DNA of 64,000 nt, taken from Tanytarsus gracilentus (taxonomy: Eukaryota; Arthropoda; Insecta; Diptera; Chironomidae). The number at the start of each line of letters is the position of its first letter. Position 1 is the first letter of the stretch. The stretch is from contig JAXRKN010000036.1 of the NCBI GenBank assembly GCA_038502055.1, forward strand, positions 1,984,001-2,048,000. Reading direction: 5' to 3'. Position numbers and translations under genes: made by a program. The notes beneath the pieces were generated by a model that did not search any database, was not told where the DNA came from, and saw only the letters and a list, made by a program, of their open reading frames with translations. Shown here one piece after another: positions 27,101 through 38,400 of the stretch.

Positions 27101-28539
27101 GTGTGTGTGCACATCTGTAGACATACAAAGCGAGAGGGGAGCAACCTAATGCATGATAAATTATATGTCTGGTCAGTCAGTTGTTCGGTCAGTGGGTAAA
27201 GAAGGCACTGAGTAGAATTTAACATTCTCTTTGTGTTCATTATGTTTGTGTATTAAAATATAAGAGAGAAAATTTCTTTGTAGTTTTTTTGGCCGACTGC
27301 ATTATTATTAGTCTGTCTTCTCAATTAGTCAACCAACTATAAAGTAGAAAGTTGAGATGAAGAAAAATGTTCAAGCCGCTCATTTCCATTTTTCTTTTCG
27401 TCGTCATTATTTTTTTCGAAGAAAGAACTAATGACAAAACTTTTCGAGATAATTTAAAGCTGTATTTAATTTAAAGTTTTCCATTTAGTAAAATTTATGA
27501 TCAATACTTAAGTGTTCCACTTTTCAAAGTCCACTCAAGATTCCAATGCTCCCTTCTCAAACCATGAATAATCACTGCAGACGCTTAAATTGAAGTGAAT
27601 TTGTTGCACACGATAAGAAACACTCATCATTCATCATTCAATTCTTTCTACCCCTGCAGTCTTTAATGCAACCAAGTTGACGAATATCCTCATAAAAAAA
27701 ATAGAAAAAGAAAACGTCAACAATTTTTTTTCTACTTTTCTTTATTTTCTATGCGGGCGTCTCTCAGACAACGAAGAGAAGCTGAAGAGTGGAAATGAAG
27801 TGGATGGATGAGTTGATGAGCAATATCAAGAGCGCTGACTCGGATAAAATAAAATCATCATAATGAGTAGAAATGTACACTGATTAATAGGAGACACGTT
27901 TGCAATAATCGCCACTTCATCTCGTTTTTTAGCTTTTGACTTGCATGGGGTTAAAGTTCTGAGAACGACTTTTCCTTGCTGTGAGAATTTTCAAAGTGTT
28001 TGTTCAATTTTAATTGACTGGTTTTTGTAATCAAAGCTACAAATTGAATTTTCCATCATATTTTCAGAGTCAACAAAAGTTTTTATGCTCGAGCATTTTC
28101 GCAACCTCATTTTTTACACTTTTGATAAATTGCCAACCATTTTTCGTCGCTTCATTCTTCTCACATCGTTGTTGAAATTAAAACACTTTAGTTAATTGAA
28201 ATTTGTCATTTTCTCTCATTCTTAATTTCTTACTTTGTCTCTTTGATTGCTCGCAATATGCAATTTAAATTTGTCAAAGACATATGAGATCACAATGGAA
28301 AGCAGTGCCTACAAAATCTTATCTTTAAATCTCTTTCATGATATTAAACTTTTCTGTGAACTGAACGTAAATTTGCTTTGTTAAATTGGATGAAAATTGT
28401 TTCCTGTTCAAAGTGAAAGCAGATACTGAAGTTTCCTATTAAAAGTTCAAATTCCATAAAATTGAGAGAAAAGTTCAAAAGCTTAATTTTTTCTCAAAAT
28501 CATTTTGCGTCACTAGAAGAAAAAAAGTTGTGAGCCCCC
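24185..28539. other. AT-rich non-coding stretch
   Basis: No gene found. It contains short GT runs near 25.90 kb and 27.1 kb and scattered purine-rich runs. Open frames are short and random in composition. Confidence 0.5.
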
Positions 28540-28679
28540 CGATGGGTAAACATTAAAATTTACAAAATTAGTTATTTATAGTGTTTTAGTGAATAATCAG
28601 TGTCAAAAATAGTTTCGTTGTGTAGTTAAGTCATCAGTACTTCGTCGTATCATCGAGTTTTCTCAATTGAGTCAGGTAA

Positions 28680-28775
28680 AAGCAAGAATGAGTGAAAAAA
28701 TCCTTAATATTATTTTTTTTCATTTTTTTTCTGATTAACGCTTTTTAAGGATTAAATAATCACTCATTCTTGCTT
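28680..28775. repeat. Short hairpin, 16 + 8 bp stem
   Basis: The outer arms 28680-28695 and 28760-28775 pair perfectly over 16 bp. After a small asymmetric internal loop, ATCCTTAA (28700-28707) pairs with TTAAGGAT (28745-28752). The terminal loop is about 37 nt. The size resembles a pre-miRNA, but the arm sequence matches no miRNA I know, and a small inverted-repeat element is just as likely. Confidence 0.75.
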
Positions 28776-29006
28776 AGAAGTGGTTTTTAAGCCATTTCAT
28801 TACAATTGTTCCACATTGTAACTTTAAAAGTTCGAAAACTTTAAAAATATTTGTTTTGATTTTACTGGATCTTGGCTGGATCTTGTTTTTTTCTCCCCTT
28901 CACCTCTAAATTTTTCTTCACATTTCAGATTTATTTTTATTCTATCCATTTCACTCATTGTTTTAAAGACTTTGAATTTTTCATAGTCTGCCATTGAAGA
29001 ATAAGA

Positions 29007-29525
29007 TTAATTAATTTAACCAGGGGGAAAAAGCGTATTTAGATGGTTATTCATTAAAACTTCCTTTTTGAGTTGATTTGTACAGAGAAAGCATGGATTC
29101 AGTTAGAGGGTTGATAGAGAAAACATAATTAACTTAACCAGGGGGAAATAAGCGCATTTGGATGGTTTTTCATTAAAATTGCATTTTAGAGTTAATTTGA
29201 ATGGAGGAGGTATGGATTCGTTCAGGGAGTTGATAAAGAGAACTTAATTAACTTAACCAGGGGGAAATAAGCGCATTTGGTTGTTTTTATAAAATTTATT
29301 TTTGAGATTTTTGAATAGAAGAAGATATTAGTAAGTTTTGAATAGAGGAAGAATAGAGTCGGTCATGGAGTTGATAGATAAAATTTTATCAATTAACAGG
29401 GGGAAATAAGAACAGTTGTATGGTTTTTTGTAAAAATTGCATTTTTTAGTTGTTTTGAATGGAGTAAGCATGACTTCGGTAGGGACTTAATAAGGAAATT
29501 TAATTTACTCGGCAGGGGAAAATAT
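29007..29525. repeat. Diverged tandem repeat, period about 118 bp
   Basis: A CCAGGGGGAAATAAG-type box recurs with its G-run starting at 29023, 29141, 29260, 29399 and 29515, giving spacings of 118, 119, 139 and 116. Each unit continues with TGGATGGTTTTTCATTAAAA-like and GGAGTTGATA-like segments. The third unit carries an extra insertion of about 20 bp. Copies are clearly diverged, so the array is older than the 120-bp array at 20.7 kb. Confidence 0.9.
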
Positions 29526-29764
29526 GGGGTTTTACATAATGTTATTTTATCCAGTTATGACATTTTGATCTTGAATTCGTTGGTATCCAACAAAACAGCT
29601 GTTAATCTTAGTGACCAGTTGAGGAAGGAAGACGCACTCACTAACTGACATTTTTATGACCTGTACTACCCATGTTAATCGACTAGATTAGATGGAGGAA
29701 GGTTGAAGATACCAAGACTTTTATAAAATTGGTTTTGACTATTCTGTTATGTGTTTGTTTGTTT

Positions 29765-29935
29765 TGTAATGTGGGGGCGTGTAAGTGTAGGGAGGAGGTT
29801 GTGGGGGTATTTTTAAATGCGGAAACCCCTTTTTTTTTTTCTTGGAATTTAAAATTAAGTTAACTAACCAATTTTTTTAATGAAATTTTGGTTGTGTTTG
29901 GTGTAAAAATTGGTTTGTAGGTGGGGGTGTGGGGG
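29765..29935 (+). other. G-rich tracts on the + strand
   Basis: Two G-rich clusters (about 29770-29806 and 29918-29936) contain runs of up to five G in very AT-rich DNA. Loops between the runs are mostly long or uneven, so a canonical G-quadruplex is possible only in the second cluster. No gene is associated. Confidence 0.6.
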
Positions 29936-29993
29936 AATTTTCTTCAGAGAATTTTTGGTTGTTCTGCGTGTTATAACAATCAACAACAATAAA

Positions 29994-32900
29994 ACTTTGC
30001 GTCCTGAACCGTCTTCAAAATTTTTTAGTTTAAAATTTTTCTCTTTTTGAAATTAAATTATTTTACATCATTAAAATCTTTTCTCGTCTCAATTCTTACA
30101 TTTTTCTTCTTATGTCAACTTTCAACTTGAAATAATCTTCCTCTTAGCTCTTCAAGTATTTAAAGTGCCTTTGAAACTTTTTCGTACAGAGAGTAAGAGA
30201 AATGTGAAATCACGAGAGAAGTGAAAATCAATTTACGAATCGTTATAAAACCAGCGCGTATAATTTCAAAGCCCCAAATCCACTTTAGACACTCGCTTTT
30301 CCCTGCCGTTAGAAAAAAATTTACAAGTGAGTGAACGAGTCACTGCGGTTTTGTTGAGAAAATAATAAGAATGAAACTTTTGATGTCTCATCTTCATCGT
30401 CTCGAGGACAAAAGAGCGATGAACACAAAGAAAATTCATCGTCACATAAATCAATTTGTAAGATTTTTCAGTGCCAAAATTGAGGTGGGTGTTCACAAGA
30501 AAATGATACTCCAACACGAACGCACGTAGTGATTTTCTAAAAGAGAAACTTCCTCATTCTCGGGAATTCATTTTACACCGAATTTCTAATGCATCAAAAT
30601 GAGCATGAAGCGGCACGTAATGAATAAAAATCGCTTACAAGTGATATTTCCTCCTGTCTTCCATTCTCTGCCTTTCAACCCATAATTCACTGCTGGCGAT
30701 GCGTTTTGATTTTAAATTTTTTACAAAAGACATAATGCGAGAGAAGGGGTGGCATTACCGTTAACTCGAAGTCAAGCAGTTTTTAATTAAAAATAATTCA
30801 AACAGGTTTTTACTAATTTTGAAAATATTTGTAAAAAAGTTAAAAATCATTTAAAATTTTCAATTTTTTTGTTCATATTCAAAATTTAAAAATTTCGACT
30901 CGAACACTCTTTTGGTAAATAAGAGTCGTTGGCGCTGTCTCAGCACCTTTGAATACGTGAGCATTTTACCGATGAAGTTTTCTTCCGAGAATTATGCGGC
31001 GATAAAGCATTTGGTAGAGGGATTTCGAGTGTAACGCATACAATTGTGAAAGATGAATAATGAAAAGAGAATTCTACAGCAAAAATGAAAATTGTCAAAT
31101 AAATTTTACATTATTGCTCCCACATCGTTTACTCGCATCCGCGTCTAAAGTAACTTGCTGAAATTAAATAAATTGTGAATGGTTTCATTAGAAGAATGAA
31201 AAGTCTTCTTTCAAAGGCAAAATTAGTCAAGCGATTTGTGTTTTCAATTAAGCTGCAAAGATTTTATCCGAAAGTAAAAATATTTAAATCCAAAAATAAG
31301 AATATTTTCAAAACAAATCTGGTCAAACCAATTTTATTTCGTCAAGAACCAAATCAAGTTTTTCTCTTATCACCATAGCACTCTTTGGGTTATCACTCGT
31401 GTGCTGAAAATTTAGTCGCAAATAATGATGAAAAAATAAAGAAATTACTCAACGACATGTTTACATGAATTTGCTGCTCGAAAATACTTCAAAAGAAATT
31501 TAAAATTGCATGAAATAGAATTTTATTTGCTGAAAGATTGCGAAAACCGTAAGAGCAACAAATTTAATCAAAAAAATATTTAAATAAAAATGATTTTTTT
31601 TTTGCTTTTTAAATTCAATTTTGCCATAAAGTTACGTTAAAAGTTTCTCACCCATTCATAGAAAATTTCTTTAATTACATTCTTTACTCCTTCAATTAAA
31701 TGAATTGCCCCGCAGATATAAAAAATGAGTTTTAAGAGTGAAAAAAGTGAAAAACGGACGATTTAATTCCTCAAAACGACCAAAAGATGCCTTCTCGCTA
31801 TGCTTTTGCTCTTAGTTCACCCATTAAAAAGGAACTGTGAAAATCCAGCGGAGTGAAAAGATGTGCAAAAGTAGAAGAATGGCGAGAGATGCTTCCAGGT
31901 AATTACATTTTAAAGCGAAATTAGTGTTTCACACAGAAAAGCCACAGCACAATATTGTAAGCTCACAAGCGAATGAAATTAAACCGCAGAAAACTTTTAA
32001 TTTCTTCTATTCTTTTAAAAATAAATGACGTAAAATTAGAGGATGGCGATAATTAAAGAGAATTTTTAAAAAAGTTTTTTTTATCTTTTGCACGGCCTAA
32101 TTAGGCCTATAGGGTAATTTCAAATGAACACGATTGTCTTGCAACAATTATTATGGAAGTTGTTTACCCAGTTGTTAAATGGCAATAACATCCCACGAAC
32201 GTGCATTTTTCATTGTTGTGTAAATCACAAAAATCGCTCTCAACCAACCGCAAAATGAATGAAAAAAAAGGTTTTTGCTTTTTTTTGTGTAAATGTGGTA
32301 ATCACTTTTTACGTTTATTACTCTGCAGAACGTTGGAAGTTTTTCAGGGATTTGATGAATTGGATTGTGAGTTGAGGCTTTCAGAATGTGTGAGATTTTA
32401 TGCAATCTACAGGTTGATCAGTTCACGTTTTCATTGACTCAACCGAACAAAAATTCATATATGAAATACAAAAAGTTGCGTGGGAAATAAATCCCGATGT
32501 GAAAATGGACGGCTCATGATTTTTCGATGATACGAGAAAATACCTTTATGATTTGAAATTCCCTTTCGATACTGAAGGTTGCTCCTTTATCGCATTACTT
32601 ACGACATGGGCACTTTTCGATTTCATTTCTTTCTCCCCGATGGCTTAAATCAATCAATAAAAGACTTTTACTCACATTTGAAATTTTTCGTAATTTCCTT
32701 TTGGGATTCGAGAGTGAAAAAGTCTATTGATACCGAGTTAAAGTTTGTTGATGCAGAAAAATGGGTTAAATGAAGGAAAAAAATTAATTAAAATTAAAGA
32801 AATTTGCTTGCTCATGTTGGAAGGAAAAAGTCGATAAAATATCTTTAAAAATTTTTAAACTTCTTTAAGAGTAAAAATTTTCCTTCTCCATTTATCAAAA

Positions 32901-33814
32901 ACCACACAGACACTTAAAATAGTATGAATAGAGAGGACGGTGAACTGAAGAATGCAATAAAAGCTATGATAGAGAGGAAAGTAAACATTTTATTTCCCAC
33001 AATCCATTCAAGATAACAGCATATGCTGCGACTGACCAGAGCAGAAGTGCTAAGAGTTAACTAGCAAAAAACTCACTCCATAGCATCATATGTCACATTT
33101 ATTTACCGTTTAATTTTCCTATTATACCGACGGCGGCTTTATCGCAAGCAATAAAGTTGTAAATGAAAGGAAAATTGCGATAGTTTATGAATTACTCTAG
33201 TCACGTAGCGAAACTTTGTCTCTCTCTCTTCACCTTCCATATAGACGCTTTTTGCCATCACCCTCCGCCTCTCTGCTTGATCTCTTTTTCAGGCGGAAAG
33301 TGGCGGCTTGACACACGACAAACAACAAAAAGAAACGACTTCGAAAAATATCTCAACTTTATGCCCGCATAAAAATGTCAATAATAATAATACGAAGCGG
33401 AAAATAAAGAAAAAAGATGAAGCAGGGGGAAAAATTTTAATTAAATTTCTAATCTCGTTTAAAGCGAAAAAAAAATTAATATGAGCATGTTGTTGCTCGC
33501 TCATGATTGAGCAATTTTATGCATGTTTTTCTCTTTTTATGGTTCACGACTTGTGCCACTCTGATGAAGCTTATTCTGACGCCTAGCGCTTGTCAAGAAT
33601 TTGTTGAGTCACATAAAAAATGTAAAGAATTTAATTTTTTTTTTCTAACGATAGAAATTTAATTTGAGCTTGGTGATTTGAGATCCTGAATTCACCGGTG
33701 ACGACTTTTGACCAAAATTTTTGAATTCGAATTTGTTGTCTTTTGAAAAAAAATTTCAGTCATTTAAATTTTTAGATTTTTTTTTAAAAAAAAATAAATA
33801 ATTTTTATACCCAA
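29994..33814. other. AT-rich non-coding stretch
   Basis: No gene found. A perfect 14-bp palindrome, GGCCTAATTAGGCC, lies at 32094-32107 with a homeodomain-type TAATTA core. Short overlapping frames around 32.2-32.4 kb have no recognisable content. Confidence 0.5.
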
Positions 33815-34258
33815 CCCTCGTAGAACAATGAGTTCAAATTGAGCTCAAACATTGAACTATTTAGTTCAAATGAACTAAATTAGTTCGAATTGAATTCAAT
33901 TCGAACTCAAATGTTGAACTCAGCCAATTTAGTTCAACATTTGAGTTCGAGTTGAATTCAATTTGAACTCAATTGTTGAACTAAATTTCCATGTTGAACT
34001 CTAAGGCTGAGTTCAAGATTTGAACAAGAATTTGAATTCAAGACTTGAACTAAATTTAAAGTTTTAGTTCAAAACTTGAACACGAATTTAATTCAAGTCT
34101 TGAACTCAATTTGAATTCAAGTTTTGAACTAAAATTGGAGTATTTTGAATTAAATTTTATTTCAAATTTAATTCAAAACTTGAAGTCAATTTGAATTCAA
34201 AACTTGAACTAAAATTGGGGTATTTTGAAATAAACTTGAACTCAAATTTATTTCAAAA

Positions 34259-34510
34259 CTTGAACTCGATTTGAATTAAAGACTTAGACAAAATTTTGAT
34301 TTTTAATTTAAACTTTATTTCAAAAGTTGAACTCGATTTGAACTAAAGACTTAGACAAAATTTTGGGTTTTTAATATGAACTTTATTTAAAAACTTAAAC
34401 GAAATTTTGGGTTTTTAATATGAACTTTATTTAAAAACTTGAGCTCGATTTGAATTAAGGACTAAGACGAAATTTTGTGTTGTTAATATAAACTTTATTT
34501 CAAAACTTGA
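34259..34510. repeat. Imperfect tandem repeat of about 68 bp inside the fold-back element
   Basis: AACTTTATT recurs at 34311, 34379, 34422 and 34491 (spacings 68, 43 and 69), each time followed or preceded by an ACTTGAACTCGATTTGAATT-like segment. One unit is truncated to 43 bp. Confidence 0.8.
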
Positions 34511-34977
34511 ACTTGATTTGAATTGATTGAAGCTCTAAAGTAAAATATGTTCTTTGTTTAATGTTAAAATAAATATTGGAATATTTATCTGATCCATAGT
34601 TTAATTATTACAATAATTAGCAATTATAGCTATTATATATGTGTTTTTTGACCGACACTGATGATTTCCGGATCATATTGCACTCAAACAAAAATGATAT
34701 CGCTGATAGTTTAAATCGTCACTTTTAATTAGAAATGGAAATGGTTGATTTATATTTAGTTTCTTCAATTTTAAAAATTTTAATGTATCCAAATGTAAAC
34801 ATGCAAAAAACAATAGGAAAAAATATTTTTTCTTTAAAAAAATAAATTAAAGAAAATTTTTGTTTATTAAAATTTAAATCAAAGGACAAAAAATATTTGA
34901 AAAAGTTGGCAAATTGATATTAAAAATAAGAATGGTTTAAATATAGCTTTTAGCCAAAATGGATTTTAACATAAAGT

Positions 34978-35052
34978 TTCCTCGGTGGTCTCGTGGTTTC
35001 GCGCGCGCTTAGCAAACAGGAGTCCTGAGTTCGAGTTCGAGTCGGCGCAGCA
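34978..35052 (+). repeat. tRNA-like (SINE-head-like) segment
   Basis: A GC-rich segment of about 75 bp inside the fold-back element. It has an A-box-like TGGTCTCGTGG, a central CTTAGCAAA that resembles an anticodon loop (AGC), and a B-box-like GAGTTCGAGTC, and is followed by an A-rich tail. Acceptor, anticodon and T stems do not pair well, so it is not a working tRNA gene. It looks like the RNA polymerase III promoter part of a tRNA-derived SINE or a decayed tRNA copy. Confidence 0.5.
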
Positions 35053-35476
35053 AAAAAGTAAGAAAAATTTTTAAGTACAAAACTAATAAAAATTCCAATT
35101 TCTCTTCACACAGCAAAAAAGAATAAGTGCGAGCAAAAAAAAGTTAGTTAAATTAACTAAAGGAACACTTGGAAAGTGGAACAGTTCAAAAGTTGAATTC
35201 AAAAGTTGAACTAAATTTTTTTTAATTTGAAAATTTGAGGGCAATTTGAGTTCAAATTTCAGTTCGAATTGAATTCAATTTGAGTTCAAATTTCAGTTCG
35301 AATTGAATTCAAATCGAAAATCGAGTTCAAATTTAGTTCAAACGTATATGGGCGAGTTCAACCGTTTTCATACAAAAGCTTACCACGCGATTTGAACTGA
35401 ACTGGATTTGAACTCAACATTTGAATTCAATTCGAACTCAAATAACACCCAAATTTGAACTCATGTTCTACCAGGG

Positions 35477-38400
35477 AAAGCATTCATTAAATTTGAAATA
35501 ATTTTATTTTCCTTTGACACTTTTCGACTTTTTCTAATAAAAAATCTGGTCTAGCAACAAGACGAAAATTAAGCTTCCCAAATCCCCTCCGAAAACATAC
35601 AAATGGTTTACGAGGTCCCGATTTTACGTCAGTAAAGCTTTTATTTTATTTTGCGGTATTATGCAACAGCATTTAATGTAGCAAAACATCATCGTGAATA
35701 TACAAGAGGAGAAAATTCAAAAGAAGAAAAAATATATTTTTAGAATGAGATAAAAAGAATCTGTTTTGAATAAAAGCTGCCAAATCATCATCAACCATAT
35801 TTTCCTTCGCTATCGTTTTTGGTCTCTTTTAAAAATTTAGAGTGTAAGCAAGGAAGTTTAGTGAAAAGCAGTGTTAAGGACTTGTTGGTGATCTGATAAA
35901 ATATTTTTAGTTCCAAAATTTGTAACAAAATTGGTGTCAACTAATTTAGTGCTTCTAAATCTTGAGTTAAAATTCTAATCGAAATGTTTGCACACACACA
36001 CAAAAAGAAGCAACTTTGTATTTATTCGGACGCCGATTGTGAGAGAATTGATTTTGCCTTTTCAATGATAATGGGAAATTCCGCCCCGACAATGGCGCAC
36101 ACAGCAAGAGAAAGTTTTATGCTCTTTTTTCTCGTCTCTAAGATTTATTTCTGTTGAGCTTTTTTTACCACTCCTTTTAGTTGTGATTGTTGTGCTGTTG
36201 TTCGTGAGATTTGCACAAAGTTCAAAGTTGAATTTATGCTGTATGACAAGTTTTTCTATAATTTAAACTTTTTCCTCAACATAAATCAATTCTTCTTCTT
36301 ATCGGTCGGTCTGCAACTTGTCAAACTCTTCAAGAAAAACATGAGGTGAAAAAAAATTTGAACTTTTATCGATTGGTGAGAAAAAATTTTTATTTCAAAC
36401 TGAAAACCTATAAAATATATTTTAAACATCATCAAAACTTTAAAACCATATATCGACTGATTTTAAGAGTTTTAGTTTTTTAATAGCAGCTTTCAAGTTT
36501 GAAGTTACGACTGAACAAAAACATTTTGCTCACAATTTATGTTGAAATCAGATTTATTAATTTATTTTAATTGAAAACGTCAAAAATCACATGTCAAAAT
36601 TTTTAACTAGCTCATATCCATACCAACCATCAATTAAAAGTTTTCCAACTTCAAAACCAAGGCTTAAAATATTGAATTTGATATCCGACCTTTCTTTGTG
36701 ATTTTTACCCAAAAAAGCACACACGCAAGAGATTAGAAAGTAAAAATAATCAATCGGGTGACACACATGATAAACTTTCTAGAAAGGTCACAAAATCATT
36801 GGCCTTTTCACATCTTTAAAAGTCCTCTCTCTCTCTCTCGACCATCCATACATACATAATAAAGAGCTTCAGTTGCAAAGTTCGCTGTGATGCCACATTG
36901 TCTGATATGCTCTCGGATAAATAAAAATGATGTCGGAATAAAGTCAAAGATGATAGATGCGATGCTTTTTCATACGCAAATTTTCTCCAATAAAAATCAT
37001 TCATTGGGAATTTTTATCTCGGCGAGAGGAAGCGATTTGAATCAATATCTGCATACATCAATACATGCTTTATATGTTCGACATGAAATGTATGCACAGA
37101 AAATGTGTATGAGAACTCAGAGTGATATAAAAGAACAATAAATCAAGAGTGAAGCCACTAAAAAATAGTGATTGTGTATTGAGTTTCATATTGGAGAAGA
37201 CCGAGAGAAAAAAGAATGAGATAGAAAGCCGCAAAGCTGCCAGCAAACAAATATGCTGCAAACAAAAGTTTTGCAAATTCAAGTTGTGTATTCCGCATCG
37301 TATCGCAACATGTCTCTCCTTCTCTCACATATCACCGACACACCACCGAAATTGGGAAGGCGTGTATGTGAAAGACATGTAGGAAAAGGGAGAAAAAGCG
37401 AGCAGCATCCACATACTAATTTTGGTATGAAAGACACATATGAGACACCAAAATGAATCAAAATTCGAGACGAAAAAGAGACAAAATTCAGATACAAAAA
37501 GCGCATTCAAAGCACCCACACAAAAATCAAACACAAGAAACTTTCATTTAGGGCAGATTTGAAGTTGAGTCAGACACGAGCTTTTTTGACAGTTAAATTT
37601 TGAAATTTTTTAACGTTTTTTATTTTTTAAAAATATTTTGAGTGCTTTCCAAAAAGCTTTCGTGTTTGGATCCTGTCCATAGTCAAATAAAAAAGTTTTC
37701 AAGCATGGTTTGGAAACATTCAAATCAAGTCTTTAATTTTTTAACTAATTTTTATTCAAAGTAAAATTTTTTAAATAAACTTAACCTCGCTCACCATCAT
37801 CAACTTACCTTTCAGATCAATGTGTGTTCCAAAAAAATGCTGGCACGTTTCCATGAAAGGTAAACAGGAGCGTCGCTAAGAAATTAAAAGCGAATGTTCA
37901 CATACGTTTGTTTGCTCGTCATGTATACACAAAAATGTGGAATTTTTTTACCGGATTAAAATCAGATTATGTCGATGGCATGTAAGCCCACATACGGATA
38001 AACTTTTTACATCGTTTGAGAAACTTTCATGTGAAAAGAGATTAGACAGATAAAAGTTTTGCCTTCCTAGAAAAAGGCTTTTTTTACTTTTTAATGATTT
38101 AAAACAGGTTTAGGTTTTAGTCAACCAGAGAGAAACTCTTAAGGGTAACTGAGCTTACGTTTGAGTGTATTTTTAAAGAATCTAGAGAATCAATTAAGAG
38201 ACAAGTTGACCTAAGCAAGTTAAATGAACCAAACAATAAAATTATTTGATGTTCAAAGTCCATTAGCTTTGATTTCGTGACATTAAGTGCCATCCGATTA
38301 CTTTTTAGGCCACTTCACTGCTTAAAAAATGAGATCAAAGGGTTGCATGAAAAAAGTTCTCTCGAAGCACAAAAGGTTGATGACGTTATCTATGAGTGGA

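Larger units (their letters stand above)
28540..29993 (+). ncRNA. Possible spliced non-coding transcript (speculative)
   Basis: This region differs from its surroundings: it is less AT-rich, becomes G-rich on the + strand, and carries a tandem array. A good donor (CAG followed by GTAAAA, near 28676), pyrimidine-rich acceptor-like sequence ending in TTTCAG near 28928, and an AATAAA at 29988-29993 could form a short transcript. No long frame is present. It could equally be a decayed retroelement. Confidence is low. Confidence 0.15.
33815..35476. mobile_element. Fold-back / terminal-inverted-repeat element, 1.66 kb
   Basis: The ends are inverted copies. The left end begins CCCTCGTAGAACAATGAG at 33815, and the right end read inward from 35476 begins CCCTGGTAGAACATGAG. 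The match extends about 25 bp with one substitution and one 1-bp indel. Both arms (about 33831-34525 and 35180-35460) consist of degenerate short units around TTGAACTCAAAT in both orientations, as in fold-back elements. The left arm also holds a tandem repeat of about 68 bp. No transposase frame is present. I could not see a convincing target-site duplication. The class is unknown. Confidence 0.75.

Noticed and set aside
34978..35052. A functional tRNA-Ala (AGC) gene
   Set aside because: The anticodon, T and acceptor stems do not pair, so it is only tRNA-derived.
36816..37534. Cluster of six overlapping short frames on both strands
   Set aside because: The overlap in several frames with no family resemblance is what a stretch poor in stop codons gives by chance.
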